DNA of 64,000 bases from Myxococcales bacterium 68-20 (lineage in GTDB: Bacteria > Myxococcota_A > Polyangia > Polyangiales > Polyangiaceae). The stretch's first letter is position 1; every line of letters begins with the position of its first letter. The position numbers were made by a program, and so were the translations under genes. The stretch lies in contig MKVQ01000006.1 of assembly GCA_001899635.1 (NCBI GenBank), positions 278,722 to 342,721 on the forward strand, in the 5' to 3' direction. The notes beneath the pieces are model-generated. The model was not told where the DNA came from, did no database searches, and saw nothing but the letters and a program-made list of their open reading frames with translations. This document shows, one piece after another, positions 44,659 to 54,683 of this stretch.

Positions 44659-45645
44659 TCACCAGCGAAAGAGTGCCGGCAGCGCTTGCACGCGCGCGAC
44701 CGGCCCCTTCGCCTCGGGGCGCGCGACGCCGACGCTGCTCGGCTCGCCGATGTCCGTGAGGAGGAGGAGCACCGCGCCCGCGCCGGCGACGAGCGCCGTC
44801 ACGAGAGCGATGTCGGCGCCCGTGCGGAACGCGATCCCCTCGTCCTTCACGTCCTTGTTCTGGAACGACGGGCTTCCTCGATCGCCGTAGTCGCTCGAGA
44901 GCGAGAGCGCGCGGAGCGCCATGACACCGCCTGCCACGGCCGCCACGCCGGAGACGCCCACCAGCGACCAGCCGGCGATGGTACGGATCGGCGCCCCATC
45001 CGATGACGCTCTCGCGGCGTCCTTCCCGACGAGCGCGACGTGGACCTCGGTATCGCTCTTCGGCCGGACGTCGACCGACCTCTCGTCCGACGCGAAGCCT
45101 TCCGCCGCCACGAGGACGGAGTGGCTGCCCGCTTTGAGCCTCACCTCGGCCACGCCGCCCTGACCTTCGCTCGATGGCGCGCGGACGCTTGCCGGCGTCC
45201 CGTCGACCGTGACCCGCGCGAAGGCGGGCGTCGCGATCACGCGGAGCGTGCCGATCTTCGAGCGCGCCTCGGCGAGCGCCTCCCGCGCGCTCACGAGCTC
45301 CTCGGGCGCCGCGCCGGGGTCTTCGCTCAGGAACCGCACGAGGTCCTGCTCGGCGAGCACGGGCTCGTCGGTCCGGAGACGCGCGATCCCGAGATTGAGC
45401 AGGATGCTCGGGTGCTGGACGAGCGACCATGCCTCCTCGAACGACGCTCGTGCGCCGGCCCAGTCCTGCGCGCGGAGCTGCGTGACACCTCGTCGAAAGG
45501 CCGCGCGCGATTTCTCGCGGACCGCGGAGTCGGTCGCCCCGACGTCGTCGCCCGAGCCCTCGTCCGGTCGCGCATGCACCGGCTGCACGGAGCCGATCAC
45601 CGCGAACCCGAGGAGCAGTCCCAGCAATGTGGAGCGGGCGCGCAC
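44659..45645 (-). CDS. Exported TPR/PEGA-domain protein with C-terminal membrane spans
   Basis: 328 residues from GTG 45645, chosen because it opens on a signal peptide (VRARSTLLGLLLGFAVIGSV, cleavage near VHA-RP); the longer frame overlaps the kinase gene. A helical TPR-like region (about 45-130: RRGVTQLRAQDWAGARASFEE) is followed by a PEGA domain (about 145-215: IATPAFARVTVDGTPASV) and two hydrophobic spans near 230-255 and 280-305. This layout is common in myxobacteria and usually of unknown function. It lies 103 bp downstream of the Ser/Thr kinase gene on the same strand and may be its partner. Confidence 0.8.
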   Translation of the reverse strand: MRARSTLLGLLLGFAVIGSVQPVHARPDEGSGDDVGATDSAVREKSRAAFRRGVTQLRAQDWAGARASFEEAWSLVQHPSILLNLGIARLRTDEPVLAEQDLVRFLSEDPGAAPEELVSAREALAEARSKIGTLRVIATPAFARVTVDGTPASVRAPSSEGQGGVAEVRLKAGSHSVLVAAEGFASDERSVDVRPKSDTEVHVALVGKDAARASSDGAPIRTIAGWSLVGVSGVAAVAGGVMALRALSLSSDYGDRGSPSFQNKDVKDEGIAFRTGADIALVTALVAGAGAVLLLLTDIGEPSSVGVARPEAKGPVARVQALPALFRW

Positions 45646-45748
45646 GGATGGTCCGGGCCAGTCTATCAGGTCGCCGCGCCAATCCGTGGCCGCCGTGTGC
45701 TTCGCTCCGGCCGCGAGCCCCCCCGAGTCGGAGGTCGCTGGGATGCCC

Positions 45749-47227
<1,479 letters not shown>

Positions 47228-47299
47228 ATGACTCCCTCGAGACTAACACGCCTCGCCCGTCACCCCTCCGCGCTCGCCCTTCTCGCCGATTTTCGCGAG

Positions 47300-47335
47300 C
47301 CGCTCGAACGCCAGGCGCGCCAGGCGTTCGAGCGG
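47300..47335 (-). terminator. Strong hairpin between acyl-CoA synthetase and kinase genes
   Basis: ccgctcgaacgcc pairs with ggcgttcgagcgg (13 bp perfect) around a 10-nt loop that itself contains the palindrome ggcgcgcc. It starts 5 bp past the acyl-CoA synthetase stop (minus strand) but has no T-run, so it may be a termination or 3'-end-protection structure rather than a classic terminator. Confidence 0.6.
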
Positions 47336-47339
47336 GCGG

Positions 47340-49037
47340 CTAGACGGCGCGCTCGCGCAGCTCTCGCTTGAGGACCTTGCCGGTCGGATTCCGGGGCAGC
47401 GCGTCGATCACGACGAAGTCGCGAGGCACCTTCGGACCGGCGAGACGCTCGCGGGCAAAAGCCTTCAGCTCACCTTCATCGAGCGTCGCACCGGCGCGCG
47501 GCACCACGAACGCGCGGACCCGCTCCCCCCATTCGCGGTCGGGCACGCCGACGACGGCGACCTCGCCGATGTCCGGGTGTTGCTCGAGGACACCTTCGAC
47601 CTCCGCCGGGTAGACGTTCACCCCGCCGGAGATGACCATGTCGCGTTTGCGGCCCTCGATGAAGTAGCGACCGTCGCGATCGCGCCGCGCGAGATCGCCG
47701 ACGCTGAAGTAGCCGTCGACCATGCTCGAGAGCGTCGCGGCTTCGTCCTTGTGGTACCCCGCGACCAGCAGCTTGTTCTTCACGTAGAGCTCACCGACCT
47801 CCCCCGTCGGCACATCGCGCTTGCGGTCGTCGAGCAAGCGGATGTCGTTACCGGGGATCGCCTTGCCGATCGTCCCCGGTGCTGCGCGGAGGTCTTCGGG
47901 CTTCGCGAGCGTGACGAGGCCGGTCTCCGTGGCACCGTAGAACTCGTAAATGACGTCACCGAACGCATCCATGAAGTCGATGGCGAGCCGGGCCGGGAGC
48001 GGCGCGCCTCCCGCGAACACGATCCGGAGCGAGCGGGTGTCGTAGCGGTTCCGGACCTCCTCCGGCAGCTCCAATACCCGGTGGAGCATCGTCGGCACCA
48101 TGGCGGTGCTGGTCACCGAGTAGCGCTGAACGAGCTCGAGGAACGGCTCCGCCTTGAACTCGTCCATCAAGACGGCCGTGGCGCCGAGCAAGTGGGAGAG
48201 CGAGAGGAAACCGAACGCGGTCGAGTGGTAGAGCGGACAGGCCACGAGGTGGACGTCGTCGACGCGCATCGGCGTCTCGTTGATGAACCGCATCGCCGCC
48301 TGGATCGTGTCCTTCGGGAACTTGCGGACCGCGCCCTTCGGCTTGCCGGTCGTCCCGGAGGTGTAGACGACGACCGCCGCGTCATCGTCTCCGCCGCCGT
48401 CCGCCGTGAGGTCGCGGGGACGCTCTTCGAGCAACGCGTCGAGCGGGGTGATCTTCAGCTTCGACGACGGGACGGAGCTCGATCCGACGACGAAGACATT
48501 CGAGAGGACCGCGTCGGACAGCTCCGGGCTCGCCTCTTCGAGCACGGGAAGGAGCTCGGGCTCGATCACGATCCCGCGCGCCCCGGAGTGATTCACGAGG
48601 TACGTGAGCTCCTTGGCCGTCGAGCGCCACGACACGGTCACCGCGGCCGCGCCGCACCGCGCCGCCGCGCCGCCGAGCTCCACGCACTCCGGTCGGTTGT
48701 GGAGCATGAGCACGATGCTCTCCTTGCGACCGATCCCGCGACGCTGGAGCCCGGCGGAGAAGCGGTCGATCCGCTCGTCGAGCTCGGCCCAGGTCATCGT
48801 CCGCCCGCGCCAGATCAGCGCAGGCTTGCTCGGCGAGTTCCGGCCGTGGACGCGGTAGATCCGGGCCGGGTTCTGCGTGCCGCTCGTGAACACCTTGAGC
48901 AGCTCGACGACGCCCGGAGGCGTGAGCGACCACAACATCCCGCTCTCACGCGAGAGCTGCGATGCAACCCGGACACGATCGGGGAGCTCGCGTGCCCCTT
49001 CGCGCAAGGCGCGAGCGCGTGAAAGCACATTCCACAT
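47340..49037 (-). CDS. AMP-forming acyl-CoA synthetase/ligase
   Basis: 565 residues. ANL-superfamily motifs in order: YTSGTTGKPKGAV (A3), FYGATETG (A5), SVGDLARRDRDG (A7), hinge region, and the A10 motif RNPTGKVLKREL with the catalytic Lys. It activates a carboxylic acid, most likely a fatty acid, to the acyl-AMP and then the acyl-CoA. An N-terminal ~50-residue extension precedes the usual start. Divergent from the PilZ gene; starts are within about 30 bp of each other, so they may share control. Confidence 0.93.
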   Translation of the reverse strand: MWNVLSRARALREGARELPDRVRVASQLSRESGMLWSLTPPGVVELLKVFTSGTQNPARIYRVHGRNSPSKPALIWRGRTMTWAELDERIDRFSAGLQRRGIGRKESIVLMLHNRPECVELGGAAARCGAAAVTVSWRSTAKELTYLVNHSGARGIVIEPELLPVLEEASPELSDAVLSNVFVVGSSSVPSSKLKITPLDALLEERPRDLTADGGGDDDAAVVVYTSGTTGKPKGAVRKFPKDTIQAAMRFINETPMRVDDVHLVACPLYHSTAFGFLSLSHLLGATAVLMDEFKAEPFLELVQRYSVTSTAMVPTMLHRVLELPEEVRNRYDTRSLRIVFAGGAPLPARLAIDFMDAFGDVIYEFYGATETGLVTLAKPEDLRAAPGTIGKAIPGNDIRLLDDRKRDVPTGEVGELYVKNKLLVAGYHKDEAATLSSMVDGYFSVGDLARRDRDGRYFIEGRKRDMVISGGVNVYPAEVEGVLEQHPDIGEVAVVGVPDREWGERVRAFVVPRAGATLDEGELKAFARERLAGPKVPRDFVVIDALPRNPTGKVLKRELRERAV

Positions 49038-49068
49038 GGCAAGAATCTATCAGGTATCCTCCTGCCCG

Positions 49069-49512
49069 ATGGCGGAAGCGAAAGACGACGACGTGCGGAC
49101 CACCGCGCTTGAGGAGGGCCGCGACGAACGTCGCGACGAGGGCCGCGCTGCGATCACGCTGAAGGTGGACTACAAGCGCCTCAATACGTTCTTCGCCGAC
49201 TACACGAAGAACATCTCGAAGGGCGGCACCTTCATCCGCACGACGAAGCCGCTCGAGATCGGGACCGAGTTCGTCTTCGTCTTCACCGTGCCCGAGTCGA
49301 CGCACGACAACCTCCCCGTTCGCCTCGAGCTCACCGGCGAGGTGAAGTGGGTCGTCCCCGAGTCGGACGCGACGGCCGAGAACCCGGCCGGGATGGGCAT
49401 CCAGTTTCTCTTCAAGGACGCGACCGAGCGCGACCGTGTCCATCTGTTCGTCACCGATCTGATGCGATCCTCGCTCGGCGAGCACCTCGCCGCGAAGCTC
49501 ATGTCGCGCTGA
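49069..49512 (+). CDS. PilZ-domain protein (myxobacterial type)
   Basis: 147 residues from ATG 49069 (MAEAKDDDVRTTAL); an in-frame ATG at 49036 would leave no leader because the divergent gene starts there. One PilZ-like domain fills the protein: RRDEGRAAITLKVDYK, then FADYTKNISKGGTFI in the place of the D/NxSxxG motif, and ELTGEVKWVV. The classic RxxxR is only partly kept, as in the TIGR02266 group of myxobacteria, so c-di-GMP binding is uncertain. Such proteins often control motility or surface polysaccharide. Confidence 0.85.
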   Translation: MAEAKDDDVRTTALEEGRDERRDEGRAAITLKVDYKRLNTFFADYTKNISKGGTFIRTTKPLEIGTEFVFVFTVPESTHDNLPVRLELTGEVKWVVPESDATAENPAGMGIQFLFKDATERDRVHLFVTDLMRSSLGEHLAAKLMSR

Positions 49513-49601
49513 CGGGGCTCAGCCCCCGCCCCCGACGCCGGAGCGCGCGGAGCCCGACCGACGGCTTTACCCCCGGTCGCCTCGGCTCTAGGTTGTGCGC
49601 G

Positions 49602-50582
49602 ATGATGACGCGTACGCTCCCCATCGCCGGCCGGGCTGCTCCTCTGCCGATCGATCCGTCACTCGACCTCGAAGACGAGATCGCCCGCCTCAAGAAAGAG
49701 AAGAACGCGGTCATCCTCGCGCACTACTACCAGGACAGCGACATCCAGGACGTCGCCGACTTCATCGGCGATTCGCTCCAGCTCGCGCAGGCCGCCGCGA
49801 AGACGACGGCGGACGTCATCTGCTTCGGCGGCGTCCACTTCATGGCGGAGACGGCGAAGATCCTCAACCCCGACAAGATCGTCGTCGTCCCGGACATGGA
49901 AGCCGGGTGCTCGCTCGCATCGGGTGCGCCCGCGGCCAAGATCGCCGCCTGGAAGGCCCGCTACCCGGGCGCCGTCCTCGCCAGCTACATCAACTGCTCG
50001 GCCGAGGTGAAGGCACTCTCCGACTACATCGTCACGTCGTCGAACGCGGAGAAGATCGTCTCCCAGATCCCCGCGGACAAGACGGTGCTCTTCGCACCCG
50101 ACAAGAACCTCGGCGGATACCTCGTCAAGAAGCTCGGCCGGGAGATGGTCCTGTGGCCGGGCACCTGCATCGTCCACGACACGTTCAGCGAGCGAAAGCT
50201 CGTCGGCCTCAAGGAGCGCCACCCCGGCGCGCTCGTCCTCGCGCACCCCGAGTGCGACGACGTCATCCTCCGGATGGCCGACTACGTCGGGTCGACGACC
50301 GGCATCCTCAACTTCGCGACCAAGAGCGACGCGAAGAGCTTCATCATCGCCACCGAGCCCGGCATCCTCCACCAGATGCAGAAGGCCGCGCCCGACAAGG
50401 AGCTCATCCCGGCTCCGCCCGAGGCGAGCTGCGCGTGCAACGAGTGCCCGCACATGAAGAAGAACACGCTCGAGAAGGTCTACCTCTCGCTGCGCGACCT
50501 CGCGCCTCGCCTCGAGATGGACGAGGCGCTCCTCCGTGCTGCACGCATCCCGATCGATCGGATGCTCGAGATGTCGAAGTAG
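49602..50582 (+). CDS. nadA: Quinolinate synthase
   Basis: 326 residues from ATG 49602 (the frame is open further up but overlaps the PilZ gene). HYYQDSDIQDVADFIGDS at the N-terminus and three [4Fe-4S] ligand cysteines in the family positions: Cys132 (INCSAEVK), Cys218 (HPECDD) and Cys282 (CNECPHMKKN). It condenses iminoaspartate with dihydroxyacetone phosphate to quinolinate, the first part of NAD synthesis. nadB and nadC are not in this window. Confidence 0.97.
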   Translation: MMTRTLPIAGRAAPLPIDPSLDLEDEIARLKKEKNAVILAHYYQDSDIQDVADFIGDSLQLAQAAAKTTADVICFGGVHFMAETAKILNPDKIVVVPDMEAGCSLASGAPAAKIAAWKARYPGAVLASYINCSAEVKALSDYIVTSSNAEKIVSQIPADKTVLFAPDKNLGGYLVKKLGREMVLWPGTCIVHDTFSERKLVGLKERHPGALVLAHPECDDVILRMADYVGSTTGILNFATKSDAKSFIIATEPGILHQMQKAAPDKELIPAPPEASCACNECPHMKKNTLEKVYLSLRDLAPRLEMDEALLRAARIPIDRMLEMSK

Positions 50583-50616
50583 CGGCTTCTCGTCGCGACG
50601 AGCGCCCGCAACGAGC

Positions 50617-52158
50617 TCAGAGCAGGAGCACGAGGCCGGCGCTGATGCTGAACGCGAGGAACGAATAGTCCGCCGTTACCAAGCCGGTGCCGATATAGGG
50701 TGACTCGGCGGGGAGCGGAGAGCCTCGGCGGCTGCCCGCAAGCGGTAGTGCGAGCGAAGGGCCGACCGTGATCCCGACGTCGCGCGCGACGATCGCGACC
50801 ACGAACGCATCCAAATCGGCGCCGAGGTGAAACGTCTTGGAGGAGATTCCGTCAGGCCGCGACGCTGAGGCGTACACGCAGGTGAGGCCGACTCGCGGCC
50901 AGAACGCGAGATGCTCCGATTGCCGGAAGAAGCCGCCCAGGCGTGGAGCGGCCCCCATCACGAACGCGTCCGGCGCGTTGCTGGGAAAGAACGAGTAGGA
51001 CGAGGTACGGACGTAACCCGCGCTCGCAGCAGCGCCGATCGTGACTTTGTTCTGAGTGACGACGTCGAATGCAGCTCGCGGCATCACCGGGAAACGGTTC
51101 GTCGAGTCCGTCGTCCCGACATCGATCCTCGCGTCTGCACCGTCCCCACTCCAAACGCGAAGCAGAGGAACGGCGCGCTCAATCCCGAGGAGGAAGCGTG
51201 GAGGGCCTTCGCTCGCGCTCGCACGAGGGCTCGTAGGCTCGTCGTCGAGCCGCACGGTCAGACCTGCGGAGAGGCCAATTCGCGGGAAAGGATCGACGTG
51301 GGGCGGCTGAGGCCCCCACGCGGCAGAGCCCATGTTCAAGTTTCGCTTTCCGACCGCGAGCGGCAGCAGCAGCGACGGCCCCACCGTGAGCGCCCACGTG
51401 CCGCGCGGCGTCCACCCGACGCGGCCATCGACGACGAGGTCGAGGCGATGCTCGAAGGTTCGCTCGTCCGGCACTCCTTCGACGTACGAGAGGCCAGCGC
51501 GTGGCCAGAGGAAGACGCGCTCGCCGAGTGAGAAGACGTAGCCGGCGCGGACGGCAAGCCCGCCGATATGGATGCCCCCGTCCGACGACACAGTTTGCTC
51601 GAGTACGGGCGAAAACCCCGCGGTGAGCCGATCGCCGATCGCCGCGTCGATCGCGACCGGGCGCGGCGGCACCAGGTGGTTCATCCCGCCGGGATCGCCG
51701 ATGCGAAGCGTGCTCCACGCGGACAGCGACGACGCCGCGCCGAGCCCGAAGAGCGGGAGGGCATCGTCCACGGATGCGAGCCAGGCCCCGCTGCGAGCGA
51801 ACACGCGCGAAGGCGCCACCGCCTCGGTCGGCGGCCGGACGACTGGAGGCGCTGTCCTCGACTGCGCGACATTCGGAGGCGGAGAGACCTCCGCTGGACG
51901 CGCCTCGCTCGGAGGAGGCACGGACTTCGCACTCTCCGGCTCCTCGCTCGAGGGCGATGACGAGCTCACGTCGCTCGTCGGCGGCGCCTCGGGCTCGGGC
52001 TCGGGCGGTTCGTCCAGCTGCGACGCTCCAGCACCGCCGCTCGCTTCGTCCGCCGCCAACGTCGGCTGCGAGACGAACAACATGGCAACCACGCTGCCCG
52101 CGATTCCGAGCGCGCGAACGCCGCAATCCTCCCGACACCCCTCATGCGCACTCGCCAC
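50617..52158 (-). CDS. Exported protein with Pro/Ser-rich spacer and beta-barrel-like C-terminal part
   Basis: 513 residues. GTG 52158 has a GGAGG seven bases upstream and opens on a signal peptide (GIAGSVVAMLFVSQPTLA-AD), so it is preferred over GTG 52209. A disordered Pro/Glu/Ser stretch (about 35-110) is followed by two related stretches of alternating hydrophobic strands with Gly/aromatic ends (WALTVGPSLLLPLAVG and VGITVGPSLALPLAG), suggesting a duplicated outer-membrane barrel half. No enzymatic motif. Function unknown. Confidence 0.75.
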   Translation of the reverse strand: MASAHEGCREDCGVRALGIAGSVVAMLFVSQPTLAADEASGGAGASQLDEPPEPEPEAPPTSDVSSSSPSSEEPESAKSVPPPSEARPAEVSPPPNVAQSRTAPPVVRPPTEAVAPSRVFARSGAWLASVDDALPLFGLGAASSLSAWSTLRIGDPGGMNHLVPPRPVAIDAAIGDRLTAGFSPVLEQTVSSDGGIHIGGLAVRAGYVFSLGERVFLWPRAGLSYVEGVPDERTFEHRLDLVVDGRVGWTPRGTWALTVGPSLLLPLAVGKRNLNMGSAAWGPQPPHVDPFPRIGLSAGLTVRLDDEPTSPRASASEGPPRFLLGIERAVPLLRVWSGDGADARIDVGTTDSTNRFPVMPRAAFDVVTQNKVTIGAAASAGYVRTSSYSFFPSNAPDAFVMGAAPRLGGFFRQSEHLAFWPRVGLTCVYASASRPDGISSKTFHLGADLDAFVVAIVARDVGITVGPSLALPLAGSRRGSPLPAESPYIGTGLVTADYSFLAFSISAGLVLLL

Positions 52159-52289
52159 GCTTGCCCTCCACGAGGACGAGAGTCGTCCTCCTACAGCCGA
52201 ATGGGCCACACGTACCGGTGCAAAGCAAGCGCGGAGAGACGCGCGATGCGCGCGAGACGCGGCTCGCCAACGCGCCCGCGCCGGAACGA

Positions 52290-53111
52290 TCAGAGCTCGG
52301 TCATGAGCGACGTCGTGATGTAGTCCGCGCCGAAGATCGCGACGATGCTGGCGACGACCGCCTTCGCGGTGGCCTCACCGACACCGCGCGCGCCACCCGA
52401 GGCGTAGTAGCCCTTCTTGCAGCAGATCGTGCTCACGATCAGCCCGAAGATGGCGCTCTTCACGAGCAGCATCCGGATGTCGTTCCACTTGATGAACTGC
52501 TCGATGCGCTCGAAGAACACGCCGGGATCGATCCCCTGCCATACGACGCCGACGACATAGGCGCCGAACATGCCCGCGATCCCGAACGCGAGCGACAGGA
52601 GGGGCAGGACGATCAGCGTCGCGAGGATGCGCGGCACGACGAGGTACTGGATCGGGCTCACGCCCATCGTCGTGATCGCGTCGATCTGCTCGGTGACGCG
52701 CATGTTGCCGAGCTCGCTCGCCATCGTGCTACCGGCGCGCGCGGTCACGACGACCGCAGCGAGCACCGGCGCCAGCTCGCGCGCGAGCGCGAGGGCGACC
52801 ACGCCGCCGACCATGCCCTCCGCCCCGAATTGGCGGAAGCCGATGATCGAGCTCAGCGTGAACGCCATCCCCGTGAACATCCCGACGAGGCCGGCGATGA
52901 ACAGCGAGCCCGCGCCGATGAACTCGATCGCGATCATCAGCTGCCCGATCCGGAGCGGCGGCCGCACGAGCCAGGTCACCGACTGGAACAGGAGGAGCGC
53001 GGTGCCTCCGATATCGTCGAGGAGGTTCAGCACCGGATCGAAGAGCGAGTCGATGAAGCCGACGAGCGCGTTCGGCTTCGGCGTATCGACGAGCTCTTTG
53101 GTCTGTGCCAC
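52290..53111 (-). CDS. MlaE/YrbE-type ABC permease (lipid transport)
   Basis: 273 residues with about five membrane spans. Family features: FIGAGSLFIAGLVGMFTGM, ELAPVLAAVVVTARAGSTMASELG (coupling helix region) and ASGGARGVGEATAKAVV. MlaE is the membrane subunit of the transporter that keeps lipid asymmetry of the outer membrane. The ATPase (MlaF) and MCE protein (MlaD) genes are not next to it, so the partners must be elsewhere. Confidence 0.93.
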   Translation of the reverse strand: MAQTKELVDTPKPNALVGFIDSLFDPVLNLLDDIGGTALLLFQSVTWLVRPPLRIGQLMIAIEFIGAGSLFIAGLVGMFTGMAFTLSSIIGFRQFGAEGMVGGVVALALARELAPVLAAVVVTARAGSTMASELGNMRVTEQIDAITTMGVSPIQYLVVPRILATLIVLPLLSLAFGIAGMFGAYVVGVVWQGIDPGVFFERIEQFIKWNDIRMLLVKSAIFGLIVSTICCKKGYYASGGARGVGEATAKAVVASIVAIFGADYITTSLMTEL

Positions 53112-53228
53112 GGCCGTCGGACTATAGCCCGGGTCCGGTCCCCCGTCAGGCTCGTGCGGCGCGCAGCGACGCGACGGCGAGTCGAGCCGCGGGGAATCGC
53201 GACGCCGCAGCGAGCGTCTCAGGAAGTC

Positions 53229-54494
53229 TCAGGGTTCGCGGTAGAAGCGCGGGACGCGGCGCGAGACCGACGTGAGGACCTCCCACGCGATCGTGCCGGC
53301 CTGGCTGGCGATCTCCTCGGCCGAGAGCGCATCGCGCCCGTCACGGGACGAGAGGCCCTCCTGCGAGCCGAGCACCGTCACCTCGTCGTGAAGGCCGACA
53401 CCGGGGACGTCGGTGACGTCGATCATCGACATGTCCATCGAGACGGCACCGACGAGCGGCGCGCGGACGCCGCGGACGAGCACGTGACCGCAGTTCGACA
53501 GGTGGCGCGAGAGACCGTCGGCGTAGCCCATCGGGAGCGTCGCGATGCGCGTCGGGCGGGTCGCGCGGAAGAGCGCGCCGTAGCCGACGGACTCGCCGGC
53601 CTCGATCGTGCGGAGGTCGACGATCTCGGAACGGACCCGCATCACGGGACGGAGCTCGAGAGCGCCCCCGGACGCGAGCGGCGACACGCCGAAGATCGCA
53701 ATGCCAGGACGGACCGCGTCGAAGAGCGCCTCGCCGCGAAGGACGGCAGCGCTGTTCGCGACATGGCGCACCTGCGGGGAGACGCCCGCGCGCGCCAGGC
53801 GTGTGGTCGCCTCCTCGAAGAGCGCGACCTGCTCAGCGGTGAAGCCGCTCCCCTCGCTTCCGGCGGCGGCCTCCGCGCACGCGAGGTGGGTCATCAGACC
53901 CGAGATGCGGACCTCGGGGAAACGCGCGAGCTCGGCAGCGAACGACTCCAGGTCGCGCATCCGAACACCGAGGCGCGCCATGCCGGTGTCGATCTTGAGG
54001 TGGGCATCCACCGGGTGCCCGGCCTGCCGCGAGGCGCGCGCGAGACCTTCGAGGTGCGAGCCGTCGTAGATGACGGGGACCACACCGCGTCCGACGATCT
54101 CCTCGTAGGCTCCGCCGTAGTAGCCGCCCATGACGAGGATGGGGGCGCGTACGCCGGCATCGCGGAGCTCGACCGCTTCTTCGAGGAGCGCCACGCAGAA
54201 GCCTTCGGCGCCCGCGCGCTCCAGCGTCCGCGCGACCGCGGGGGCGCCGTGGCCGTAGCCATCGGCCTTGAGCACAGGCCAAACCTTCGCGCGGCCCGCG
54301 TGACGGGCGATGACGCGGAGGTTGTGACGGAGCGCTGCGAGGTTCACCTCGGCGCGTGTCGGCCGAACGGCATCGGCGGGCGCCGCGCGCCGCGGCTTCA
54401 GTACGCGCACGCTGTCGCTCGTATCCGTCCGACGGCGGCTCGGGAGCCCCGGAGAAGACTCGTCCTTGTCGTCGTCTAGCGCGCTCGCGTCCAT
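53229..54494 (-). CDS. alr: Alanine racemase
   Basis: 421 residues from ATG 54494 (MDASALDDDKDES); a TTG at 54503 is also in frame. PLP Lys76 in VLKADGYGHG, and SVGYGALFRA with the second catalytic base (Tyr), MGYADGLSR and VSMDMSMIDVTD near the dimer interface. It makes D-alanine for peptidoglycan. The first ~45 residues are an Asp/Ser/Arg-rich extension absent from most Alr proteins. A hairpin overlaps the region just before the ATG. Confidence 0.96.
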   Translation of the reverse strand: MDASALDDDKDESSPGLPSRRRTDTSDSVRVLKPRRAAPADAVRPTRAEVNLAALRHNLRVIARHAGRAKVWPVLKADGYGHGAPAVARTLERAGAEGFCVALLEEAVELRDAGVRAPILVMGGYYGGAYEEIVGRGVVPVIYDGSHLEGLARASRQAGHPVDAHLKIDTGMARLGVRMRDLESFAAELARFPEVRISGLMTHLACAEAAAGSEGSGFTAEQVALFEEATTRLARAGVSPQVRHVANSAAVLRGEALFDAVRPGIAIFGVSPLASGGALELRPVMRVRSEIVDLRTIEAGESVGYGALFRATRPTRIATLPMGYADGLSRHLSNCGHVLVRGVRAPLVGAVSMDMSMIDVTDVPGVGLHDEVTVLGSQEGLSSRDGRDALSAEEIASQAGTIAWEVLTSVSRRVPRFYREP

Positions 54495-54495
54495 G

Positions 54496-54510
54496 GTTTG
54501 CAAGGCAAAC
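54496..54510 (-). promoter_or_regulatory. Inverted repeat directly before the alr start
   Basis: gtttgc-aag-gcaaac, ending 1 nt before ATG 54494. A third copy of the motif (gtttgc) lies at 54536-54541. In RNA the stem would lie where the ribosome binds; it could also be an operator. A TTGACG in the same leader (minus strand, near 54548-54554) hints at a promoter, with a poor -10. Confidence 0.4.
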
Positions 54511-54683
54511 GCCCTCGTCTGGCGGTTTTATTCACGTTTGCCATGCCCGACGTCAAGGAACAAAGATTTCGGCACCTCCGAACGCGTTTCGGAACGTCGC
54601 TGGCATCCGGCATCTGGATGCGCGGCCAACGGGGTGGACGCCGGGCTGACCAGGGCCGCAAGCGGAGCCGCGGTGCGGGGCGG

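Noticed and set aside
51774..54479. 901-codon open frame on the plus strand over mlaE and alr
   Set aside because: Shadow of two clear minus-strand genes, Arg/Ala/Asp/His-rich, no recognisable domain.
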